In this document: piece after piece, positions 25,312 to 32,311 of the stretch
Position numbering within the stretch: the stretch's first letter is position 1
Layout: every line of letters begins with the position of its first letter
NCBI GenBank assembly: GCA_947482555.1
Contig: CANKKB010000002.1
Span: forward strand, 1-46,085
DNA length: 46,085 nt
Direction of reading: 5' to 3'
Source: Burkholderiaceae bacterium
GTDB lineage: Bacteria > Pseudomonadota > Gammaproteobacteria > Burkholderiales > Burkholderiaceae
Notes under the pieces: model-generated
Seen by the model: the letters and a program-made list of their open reading frames with translations, nothing else
What the model was told of the DNA's origin: nothing
Databases searched by the model: none
Position numbers and translations under genes: made by a program

Positions 25312-26142
25312 TTATTCGCTTGACCCGTGATACCAGGTTAAAAAGGGGCGTGCAGCCATTCTCAAAACAAAATCCATCGCGATCCCCATAATTCCAATCA
25401 TGATCATGCCCATAAAAATGATGTCAGTACGAAGAAAATTGCGCGCATCTTGAATCATGAAACCCAATCCAGATGTTGCAGCAACCAATTCAGCTGCAAC
25501 TAAAACCATCCAAGCCACCCCCAAACCTACTCTTAAGCCATTAAAAATAGCTGGCATTGCTGAACGCAGGACAACTTTATAAAGTAATTTAGACGGCGGT
25601 GCACCAAGGTTGCGAGCAGCACGAATTAAGATTGGATCAATTCCCTTTACCCCATGGATAGTACTAAGCAAAACAGGGAAAAAGGTACCAATAATTATGA
25701 TAAATAAATTTTGTGTAAGTCCAATACCAAACCAAAGAATACTAATTGGTATCCAAGCTATTGGTGGTATTGGCCTAAGTAATTCAATAATTTTTTCAAC
25801 ATAGCGATTAAAACGAGGCCACCAACCAATTGCAACTCCCAATGGAACTGCAGTTATCATCACAAAACCCCATGCCATCAAAACACGTTTTGAGCTAGCC
25901 AAAACGTGTTCTAACAACTCTCCGGATTGTGCAGTAGTAGCTGCCGCCAAGAGAACCTTGGATGGAGGGGATACTAAAATCGACAACTGAGGATTTAATT
26001 GAGGAACTAAGAATTGTGCAACTAGCTCCCATACACCAATTAGGATTAAAATAATAATTAATCCTGCATAGCGTCTCTCTAAATCATTCCAATTAAATCC
26101 CTGCTCAGATTTATCCTCCAGCTCCACGCCGCGCGCCTCCAC
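25312..26142 (-). CDS. ABC transporter permease (nitrate/sulfonate/taurine type), second cassette
   Basis: This 276-residue membrane permease has about six helices and the EAA loop GAPPSKLLYKVVLRSAMPAIFNGLRVGLGVAW. The IELLRPIPPIAWIPISILWFG and VAAELVAATSGLGFMIQDARNFLRTDIIFMGMI segments parallel the first-cassette permease. The N-terminus carries about 20 extra acidic and polar residues (MEARGVELEDKSEQGFNWND) before the first helix, so a later start is possible, although no other methionine lies there. It is 60 bases after the binding-protein gene and 11 before the ATPase. Direction of transport is import by family. Confidence 0.92.
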   Translation of the reverse strand: MEARGVELEDKSEQGFNWNDLERRYAGLIIILILIGVWELVAQFLVPQLNPQLSILVSPPSKVLLAAATTAQSGELLEHVLASSKRVLMAWGFVMITAVPLGVAIGWWPRFNRYVEKIIELLRPIPPIAWIPISILWFGIGLTQNLFIIIIGTFFPVLLSTIHGVKGIDPILIRAARNLGAPPSKLLYKVVLRSAMPAIFNGLRVGLGVAWMVLVAAELVAATSGLGFMIQDARNFLRTDIIFMGMIMIGIMGIAMDFVLRMAARPFLTWYHGSSE

Positions 26143-26202
26143 TATTATTTTGCTAGCTTAATTGAAATTATTCATTTGACTTAACTCTCAGATTTTGTTG
26201 GC

Positions 26203-27471
26203 TTAGGATGGCTTAAAATTACGTCCATTAAAGTACCATGGACTTATTAAATCACCTTTATCTGGAAATATTTGAGGCTCTGTCATATTATCTTCATTAG
26301 GATAGCTTGGATACGGCACTTGTCCTACCTTACCAGCCCAATTTGCGGGTATCCATGGCGGTCTCTGCGGCACCTTCCATCCCAGTTTTTGCATGGTCCG
26401 ATCAGCAAAGCGCGTATCAAAATATTCCTTGTACATCTCGGCGGTTACTAATGTTTTTAACCGACCTGATTTAGCTAGCCATGCTGAAACCCTTGAATTC
26501 TCTGTCGCCCAAAAATCTGTATAAGGATAAAACCAGGTAGGTTTGTAACTATTATTAACAAGACGTGTAAGCAAAGCAATTAATTCAGGCGTAAAACTTT
26601 TATACATTGGGTCTTTTTCGGTTATGGCATTTGCATCTTTTTCATCATAACGAGAATACAGAATTCCTTCTACATAAGCATCTACAAAAGCTTGGGCTAC
26701 ATCTGGGGCCTTATCAATAATTTCCTTAATCATCCAAACGTTACCTTGGTAGAAATTGTAAGGAAAAATAGTGTCAATTTCACGGGCATTTTTTCTAACT
26801 TTAGTTTGCGTCCAAGTATATGGAGCCCATTGAACAACTCCAGCCAATCCATCGGGCATCAACAGTAAGTCTGGTGGGGTTAAGCTTTTTAGAATAACGT
26901 CCTTGCCAACCTCAAGACCATTAGTCTTTAAGGCTTCTTGAAAATAAAATTCAGCAGACGATCCAGCTACGATTCCAAATGCAAGGGGTTTGTTTGGCGC
27001 CTGTTTAATATCAGCTAGCGACTTTAAGGGAGAATTTAGGGGCACCATAGTTGAATGCTTAAGCACAGGTGCCGCAATAGCCAAACACCTTACCTGAGCA
27101 TTATTGGCTATTAAACTTGTAAAGGGTAGATTCCCCTCTATCCCCCCCTGGATTCGGCCAGCTGCCGCTGCTTCATTAATGGCAGGTCCACTTAAAAAAG
27201 AAATGACCTCAACTTCTAAGCCGCGGGACTTAAAAAACCCTTTAGGACCTGCAACAGGGAGAGATGTAAACCCCGGTTGACTACCAATTTTAATAGGCCA
27301 CCAGCCCTTCTCTTTTAAAAAAGCAATCGAACTTGCAGAGACCATTTCATAAGGCTGTGGCATTCCCCATTCGGTAAACTTTTTTTGCTGCTGCGCTACA
27401 GCAAGCATTGGGTTAATAGTTAACCCTAAACCACCAACTCCAACTGCTGCAATAAAGTTGCGTCTTTTCAT
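26203..27471 (-). CDS. ABC substrate-binding protein, second cassette, long C-terminal form
   Basis: This 422-residue periplasmic binding protein is paralogous to the one at 17686. Shared segments include SIAFLKEKGWWPI, SGPAINE, VAGSSAEFYFQEALKTNGLEVGKDVILK, DTRFADRTMQKLGWKVPQRPPWIPANW and FPDKGDLISPWYFNGRNFK. The N-terminus MKRRNFIAAVGVGGLGL is a twin-arginine-type signal. It is about 90 residues longer than TauA/SsuA. GGAG lies 6-7 bases before the ATG. Its gene follows a BKACE enzyme, so it probably imports the compound degraded by that operon. Ligand unknown. Confidence 0.88.
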   Translation of the reverse strand: MKRRNFIAAVGVGGLGLTINPMLAVAQQQKKFTEWGMPQPYEMVSASSIAFLKEKGWWPIKIGSQPGFTSLPVAGPKGFFKSRGLEVEVISFLSGPAINEAAAAGRIQGGIEGNLPFTSLIANNAQVRCLAIAAPVLKHSTMVPLNSPLKSLADIKQAPNKPLAFGIVAGSSAEFYFQEALKTNGLEVGKDVILKSLTPPDLLLMPDGLAGVVQWAPYTWTQTKVRKNAREIDTIFPYNFYQGNVWMIKEIIDKAPDVAQAFVDAYVEGILYSRYDEKDANAITEKDPMYKSFTPELIALLTRLVNNSYKPTWFYPYTDFWATENSRVSAWLAKSGRLKTLVTAEMYKEYFDTRFADRTMQKLGWKVPQRPPWIPANWAGKVGQVPYPSYPNEDNMTEPQIFPDKGDLISPWYFNGRNFKPS

Positions 27472-27518
27472 TTTGTCTCCAATATTTTAATTTAGTTATG
27501 TTGTTTGGTTACTCCAAT

Positions 27519-28406
27519 TCAATACATTTCCATCATCTCGCGTGCTTCTTGAGGTGTAGCGATCTCTCTTCCCAGCTCACGCGCTATTCGCACTGCTCTC
27601 TCAACCATTTGGGCATTACTAACAGCTAATGTTCCAGGAGAGTAATAAACGTTATCTTCAAATCCAACTCGAATATTTCCACCCATTGCTAAAACCATCG
27701 TTGATAGTGGTACTTGATATTTTCCAATGCATACCACTTGCCATGTAGCGCCATCTGGGAGGTTATCAATCATAGCCATCAAATTTTGCGGTGAAGCGGG
27801 AATGCCGCCATCAATTCCCATTACTAAACTGAAGTGCATTGGCCCTGTTATTACTCCCAAATCTCTTAACTTGAGCATATTTGTAATGTGACTAATATCA
27901 TATACTTCTAACTCGTTATGAATTTTTCGCTCATTACATCCTTTGATAAAGATAGTATTCCACCATTTAGAATTGTCGAATAAAAACTCCGTATTTTTAT
28001 GTTGAAAATGAAATGTTCCTGCATTCACAGTCAACATATCTGGGCGTGGAACAAGATCTAATAATGCCATTCTCTGATCTTGCGTAAATCCTTCAGCTGG
28101 TCTATGTAGGCCATTAATATAGCGGACACCAATTCCATTTCCCACTTGTGTAATCATCCCCTTACAGCGAGAATTAATTCCACTAAGTACCTCTCCATAA
28201 ATTGCAGGATCTGCGGAAGTGAGTCCATTTTTATCTCGCACATGTAAATGCGCTATTGAGGCACCTGCATTAAATGAGTCGTGCATGGCTTGCACGATAT
28301 CCTGTGGTTGCTCTGGTAAAGCAGGATTAGACTCTCTTCCATGAAGACCGCCCGTTGTTGCAACAGTGATGATGACCTTTTTTAGATCGGTTAAATTTGG
28401 CTTCAT
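27519..28406 (-). CDS. BKACE-family beta-keto acid cleavage enzyme (first copy)
   Basis: This 295-residue TIM-barrel protein of the beta-keto acid cleavage enzyme family (formerly DUF849) uses Zn and acetyl-CoA to split a beta-keto acid into acetoacetate and a new acyl-CoA. Metal histidines are in AHLHVRDKNG, and the glutamate in RVGFEDNVYY completes the site. It differs from the second copy at 31475, with an insertion around FHFQHKNTEFLFDNSKWW and an added C-terminal stretch. It lies 32 bases after the carboxyltransferase and 47 before the ABC binding protein. Known members include 3-keto-5-aminohexanoate and dehydrocarnitine cleavage enzymes; the substrate here is open. Confidence 0.88.
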   Translation of the reverse strand: MKPNLTDLKKVIITVATTGGLHGRESNPALPEQPQDIVQAMHDSFNAGASIAHLHVRDKNGLTSADPAIYGEVLSGINSRCKGMITQVGNGIGVRYINGLHRPAEGFTQDQRMALLDLVPRPDMLTVNAGTFHFQHKNTEFLFDNSKWWNTIFIKGCNERKIHNELEVYDISHITNMLKLRDLGVITGPMHFSLVMGIDGGIPASPQNLMAMIDNLPDGATWQVVCIGKYQVPLSTMVLAMGGNIRVGFEDNVYYSPGTLAVSNAQMVERAVRIARELGREIATPQEAREMMEMY

Positions 28407-28438
28407 TGTGCCCCCTCTTTTTAGTTATTAAAAGAAAT

Positions 28439-29914
28439 TTAAACTGAAAAACTTAAATCTACATTTCCAAATCGGGATTTAACCCTTGAAAAATTCTTGC
28501 CCTGTATTAGATACTTCATTAGCTCGGAAAAGGGCTGCAACTGCTTACCCTGCTTGAGGGCTACTGAGGTACCATCTTGCAGACCTAAAGCTAAATTGGG
28601 GGGATAGAAGGCATGCAGGCAAAGCTGCTCGCGCGAAACTGACTTACCCCATTGCTTTCTTAAATCACTTAAAGCAGGTTTGATGAAATCACCTGGTCGC
28701 TGACTCGGGTCATACTCCACCCCAGCGCGTGCCATTACTTCTGCGCTTGCCTGACCTGCTAATTTTCCGTAATGCCCACGCAAGTAGAGCTTTACTTCAT
28801 CAGGAATTGTTTTATAGCGTTCACCCTGCATCACATTGAGAACGGCCTGAGTCACAATATACTGGGCAAAAGGGCTAACTAAAATGGGATAGCCCAAGTC
28901 TTTTCTCACTTGCGCAGTTTCTTCTAAAATTTCTTGTTCTCGATGGGCGATGCCAAGAGTTGCTAACTGCGCCCGTAGATTAGAGATCATGCCACCCGGT
29001 ATTTGGTGTTCATACAGTGCTGGGTCATATGCTAGCTTTTCACCCCGGGGCAAACTATCGCGAGTACAAATCCAATCGAAATAGTCATCCACCTCTTGCA
29101 AGGAAGATATATTCATCTTTGGTGCTCTACCGAGGCGCTCTGCACTAGCCAATACTTCAGTTACCGAAGGTAACGAGGCGCCATTGGCTAAGCAATTCGT
29201 GGCAACATAACCATAACTAAAGCCGGCTTTAATTGCTTCTTCATAAACTAAAGGGGCCAAACCCGACTGACAATGGGAATGTAATTTCAAGGGAATGTCC
29301 TTGGCTACAGCAACTAGCGCTGGAAATAAAGTAGCGCCACGCTCTGGGGTCAATAAGCCTGTAGGATCTTTAACAGAAATAAAATCGACTTTTAACTCAA
29401 CTAGTTCTTTGGCCCGCGCCACAAAATAAGCATCGTCATGGACTGGGCTTAATGCATAAGTGAGCATCGCATTAATCAGCATGCCATGTTTTTTACCTGA
29501 GGTAATCGAAGAAGTAATGTTGCGGTTATCGTTGAGCGCATCGTAGACTGTTAATACCTTAACGCCTGATTCTGCCAATAAAGCAATATTCAGATCGACT
29601 ACATCATCAGGAAACAATTCAAAGGTATAAATACTTTGTCCACGTGTCAAGGCATCGGTAGGTGTTTCTAGTTCGCGACTGAGAAATGCCATGCGTTTCC
29701 AGGGGTCTTCACGCAAGAAACGTACCATTACATCAAACACGGCACCTCCCAAAATATTGATATAGCCGTAACCTGCACGGTCGATATTATCTAGGGCCGG
29801 GTAAATTTGGGCTGTAGTCATGCGCGTTGACCATAGGCATTGATGCGCATCGCGCAGCGTTACATCAATCATTTGGAATGGTGCAAGTTGACTAAGTAGT
29901 TTTTTTGCCATCAC
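28439..29914 (-). CDS. Pyruvate carboxylase B / oxaloacetate decarboxylase alpha-like carboxyltransferase
   Basis: This 491-residue biotin-dependent carboxyltransferase has its metal site as DVTLRDAHQ (about residues 17-25), the likely carbamylated lysine K182 in SVKDPTGLLTP and H212-x-H214 in LHSHCQSG. The C-terminal PYC-associated helical domain is present (AELMARAGVEY-like region), but there is no biotinyl domain. That domain is provided by the 200-residue BCCP encoded just upstream with a 4-base overlap. No biotin carboxylase subunit and no membrane decarboxylase beta subunit lie in the window. It could carboxylate or decarboxylate an oxo acid, or transfer CO2 between acids. The pairing with a BKACE enzyme is unusual. 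Confidence 0.85.
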   Translation of the reverse strand: MMAKKLLSQLAPFQMIDVTLRDAHQCLWSTRMTTAQIYPALDNIDRAGYGYINILGGAVFDVMVRFLREDPWKRMAFLSRELETPTDALTRGQSIYTFELFPDDVVDLNIALLAESGVKVLTVYDALNDNRNITSSITSGKKHGMLINAMLTYALSPVHDDAYFVARAKELVELKVDFISVKDPTGLLTPERGATLFPALVAVAKDIPLKLHSHCQSGLAPLVYEEAIKAGFSYGYVATNCLANGASLPSVTEVLASAERLGRAPKMNISSLQEVDDYFDWICTRDSLPRGEKLAYDPALYEHQIPGGMISNLRAQLATLGIAHREQEILEETAQVRKDLGYPILVSPFAQYIVTQAVLNVMQGERYKTIPDEVKLYLRGHYGKLAGQASAEVMARAGVEYDPSQRPGDFIKPALSDLRKQWGKSVSREQLCLHAFYPPNLALGLQDGTSVALKQGKQLQPFSELMKYLIQGKNFSRVKSRFGNVDLSFSV

Positions 29915-30513
29915 AACTCGATTACCATTAAAACTTGACCTGCCTCAATCGTTTCGCCATCAGCTACAAAGATATCGATAATTTTTCCAGCGTGTTCAGC
30001 TGAAATCGTATTGAGTAGCTTCATCACTTCCACAATGCACACGGGAGTATCGGGGCTTACCTTTGAGCCAATCTCGACAAAAGGCGGTGAAGTAGGATTG
30101 GGTCGGCGGTAAAAAGTTCCCACCATTGGGCTCAAGACTTCGAAAAGACCAGCTTGACTCCTTGGCTTAATAGCTTCTACAGCCTTAATAGCTTCTACAG
30201 CTGTAGGGGCTGTCGTTTGGGTTGCTCCTCCTAGATTTGCGCTGGAGCTCACTTCAGGAGAGCGCTTATTTCCAACTTCGATTTCTATTTCAAATTCTGG
30301 TGTTTTATAAGAAAAAGTATTGAAATGACCAGCATCTTTAATGAGGCCAATGACTTCTTTCACTTGTTGCATTGAAATTGTGCCAACCTGCACAGTAGGC
30401 TGAGTTTGAGCAATAGATGAAGAACCGGGCTTAGGAATTATCTTTGAGCTTGGCTTAACCCTAGCTAGGGCTAGGAGTCCGTCCTTTGTAGCGGGCATCT
30501 TTTTACGAGTCAC
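29911..30513 (-). CDS. Biotin carboxyl carrier protein, AccB-like
   Basis: This 200-residue BCCP has an AccB-type N-terminal segment (VKEVIGLIKDAGHFNTFSYKTPEFEIEIE), a low-complexity linker, and a biotinyl domain with the thumb-like insertion TFYRRPNPTSPPFVEIG and the biotin lysine K165 in VEVMKLLNT. The linker contains a perfect 18-base tandem duplication (AVEAIK twice). The start is GTG at 30513; an ATG five codons in is also possible. It overlaps the carboxyltransferase by 4 bases, so it is a dedicated carrier rather than the housekeeping AccB. It faces the IclR gene across 112 bases. Confidence 0.87.
   Translation of the reverse strand: MTRKKMPATKDGLLALARVKPSSKIIPKPGSSSIAQTQPTVQVGTISMQQVKEVIGLIKDAGHFNTFSYKTPEFEIEIEVGNKRSPEVSSSANLGGATQTTAPTAVEAIKAVEAIKPRSQAGLFEVLSPMVGTFYRRPNPTSPPFVEIGSKVSPDTPVCIVEVMKLLNTISAEHAGKIIDIFVADGETIEAGQVLMVIEL
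30166..30201. repeat. Perfect 18-bp tandem duplication inside the BCCP linker
   Basis: The unit cttaatagcttctacagc occurs twice in direct succession. In the BCCP frame it encodes a doubled six-residue unit in AVEAIKAVEAIK. It is in frame and lies in the flexible linker, so it should be neutral and may vary in copy number between strains. Confidence 0.9.
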
Positions 30514-30522
30514 AGTTACAAT

Positions 30523-30548
30523 CCATTAATGAGTTCTTTATTTAATGG
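30523..30548. promoter_or_regulatory. Candidate regulatory dyad in the BCCP-iclR divergent intergenic region
   Basis: CCATTAA, 12 bases, TTAATGG is a perfect inverted repeat with 7-base arms in the 112-base region between the divergent BCCP and IclR genes. CATTAA recurs on the plus strand at about 30575 and 30611. The position suits control of both operons by the adjacent IclR protein. No clear -35/-10 pair could be assigned. Confidence 0.4.
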
Positions 30549-30580
30549 AATATAAAGTATCATCAGATGAAATGCATTAA

Positions 30581-30594
30581 GGGTAAATACCTAA
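30581..30594 (+). promoter_or_regulatory. GGGTAAATACCTAA motif, also found upstream of soxC
   Basis: This 14-base sequence in the BCCP-iclR intergenic region differs at one position from GGGTAAATACGTAA on the minus strand at 43195-43182, upstream of the soxC-like gene. A shared regulator is possible. The TF is unknown and two copies are weak support. Confidence 0.3.
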
Positions 30595-30625
30595 ATATGC
30601 CCCATAAAACCATTAATAGCTAAAA

Positions 30626-31444
30626 ATGAAGAAATTAATTGCTGTAACTTCAAAAAATTCAGCGGATCTTACTGCCCTCACCATCCTGGAGGGAAGTAAA
30701 TCCAGTATGGCAGAGAAAGTATTGCTCATCTTGGTGGTCATTGCCAACTCGGAATTTCCGCTCACACTTGAAAATATTTCTTCGAGCATTGGTTTAGCAA
30801 AGCCGACCGCTTTTCGTCTTTTAAATACCCTGGTAGCTCAAGGTTTTGTTGAGCGCGATCAGAATGGGCGTCGCTTCCAGCCGAGCGCCAAATTTCGTTT
30901 AATGGGTATTAATTTACTCTCTGGTGACTCAATTCGCTCCCAACGAGTTGCGGTCATGAAACGTCTAGTTGATACTATTGGTGAAACATGTAACTTTAAT
31001 ATTTTGGATGGTAATGAAGTTCTTTACTTAGATCGGATTGAAACCGCTGCACCTATACGTTTACATATTGACTCTGGCATGCGAGTTCCACTTCACTGCA
31101 CTGCAAGTGGTAAATTATTTCTTTCGTATATGAATGAAACACAAATAAAGCGAATTGTTGGCTTAGAGCCATTTGATTATTACACTCCTAAGACCATGAC
31201 TAGCTTTAGCGATTTAATGCCTGCAATAAAAAAAATCAGTGGGCAAGGTTATTCAATTGATGAATGTGAATACTTAGAAGGTTCCATTTGTGTTGCTGTA
31301 CCTGTTCGTGACCAAAAAAATAAAGTATATGCGGCACTTGTTGCCCATGGGCCAACACCCCGCTTTACCTTAAAACTCGCCGAGCAAGCAGTGGCGAATT
31401 TGCAAGCCGCAGCTGCGGAATTAGAAGATAGCCTCACCCAATAA
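30626..31444 (+). CDS. IclR-family transcriptional regulator
   Basis: This 272-residue regulator has an N-terminal winged helix-turn-helix (LTLENISSSIGLAKPTAFRLLNTLVAQGFVER, about residues 52-83) and a C-terminal IclR effector domain (LDRIETAAPIRLHIDSGMRVPLHCTASGKLFL, then SIDECEYLEGSICVAVPVRD). The start is uncertain: the first ATG gives an extra ~27 residues before MAEKVLLILVVIA. It is divergent from the BCCP operon and 30 bases ahead of BKACE copy 2, so it probably controls both. IclR proteins usually bind a pathway acid or intermediate. It is homologous to the IclR at 39438. Confidence 0.92.
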   Translation: MKKLIAVTSKNSADLTALTILEGSKSSMAEKVLLILVVIANSEFPLTLENISSSIGLAKPTAFRLLNTLVAQGFVERDQNGRRFQPSAKFRLMGINLLSGDSIRSQRVAVMKRLVDTIGETCNFNILDGNEVLYLDRIETAAPIRLHIDSGMRVPLHCTASGKLFLSYMNETQIKRIVGLEPFDYYTPKTMTSFSDLMPAIKKISGQGYSIDECEYLEGSICVAVPVRDQKNKVYAALVAHGPTPRFTLKLAEQAVANLQAAAAELEDSLTQ

Positions 31445-31474
31445 ACAATCTCAAGCCAATTTTTCGGAGCTTAC

Positions 31475-32311
31475 ATGAATCAACCTGTCATTATTACCGT
31501 TGCTATTACTGGTGCAGTACCGCGCAAAAAAGATTGCGCAGGTTTACCTGTTACGCCGCCAGAACAAATCGAAGAAACTCAGAAAGCGTATGAGGCCGGA
31601 GCATCTTTGGTGCATATTCATGTGCGCAATCCCGATGAAAGCCCCAGCTCTAACCCAGACCTATATGCAGCAGTACAAGAAGGCGTAAAAAAATATTGTC
31701 CCGAGATGATCGTTCAATTTTCTACTGGTGGCCGTGGTCGAGATCAAGCTGCGCGAGGAGCGATGCTCTTTCATCGACCCGATATGGCTTCCTTAGCAAC
31801 CGGCTCAACGAACTTTCCAGTAGGCATTTACGAAAATCCTACTGATTTTGTTGAAGGGCTAGCGAGCGAGATGTTGAAATATGAAATTAAACCGGAAATT
31901 GAAATATTTGATTTAGCGATGCTCTATAACGCCGCTAATTTAGTTAAAAAAGGATTACTTAACTCACCTCCCCATGTGCAATTTGTCATGGGTGTTCCTA
32001 ATGCAATGCCGGTACGGCGCTCTATTTTAGAATTTTTAATTAAAGAGCTAAAAGATGTGATGCCGACTGCCACCTGGACAGCGGCAGGTATTGGTAAACA
32101 CCAATTAACTGTTAATGAATGGGCGCTAGAGCTAGGTGGTCATGTACGTACAGGCTTAGAAGATAACCTACGCTACGATGAAACTCGAGTTGCGAAAGAC
32201 AATGCCGAACTTGTTTCGCGGGTAGCAAAAATGGCGCAGGCCATGGGACGCCCCGTAGCAAGCGGTAAGCAAGCGCGTGAAATATTAGGCTTAAGACCTA
32301 TCTCCGCATGA
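31475..32311 (+). CDS. BKACE-family beta-keto acid cleavage enzyme (second copy)
   Basis: This 278-residue BKACE protein has metal histidines in VHIHVRNPDE, the FSTGGRGRDQAARG phosphate/CoA region, and the glutamate in RTGLEDNLRY. CGGAG precedes the ATG by 6-7 bases. It overlaps the GMC oxidoreductase gene by 4 bases (ATGA), so the two are translationally coupled: an alcohol oxidase could create the beta-keto group that this enzyme then cleaves with acetyl-CoA to an acyl-CoA and acetoacetate. It is clearly different from the copy at 27519, suggesting two substrates or two steps. Confidence 0.9.
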   Translation: MNQPVIITVAITGAVPRKKDCAGLPVTPPEQIEETQKAYEAGASLVHIHVRNPDESPSSNPDLYAAVQEGVKKYCPEMIVQFSTGGRGRDQAARGAMLFHRPDMASLATGSTNFPVGIYENPTDFVEGLASEMLKYEIKPEIEIFDLAMLYNAANLVKKGLLNSPPHVQFVMGVPNAMPVRRSILEFLIKELKDVMPTATWTAAGIGKHQLTVNEWALELGGHVRTGLEDNLRYDETRVAKDNAELVSRVAKMAQAMGRPVASGKQAREILGLRPISA

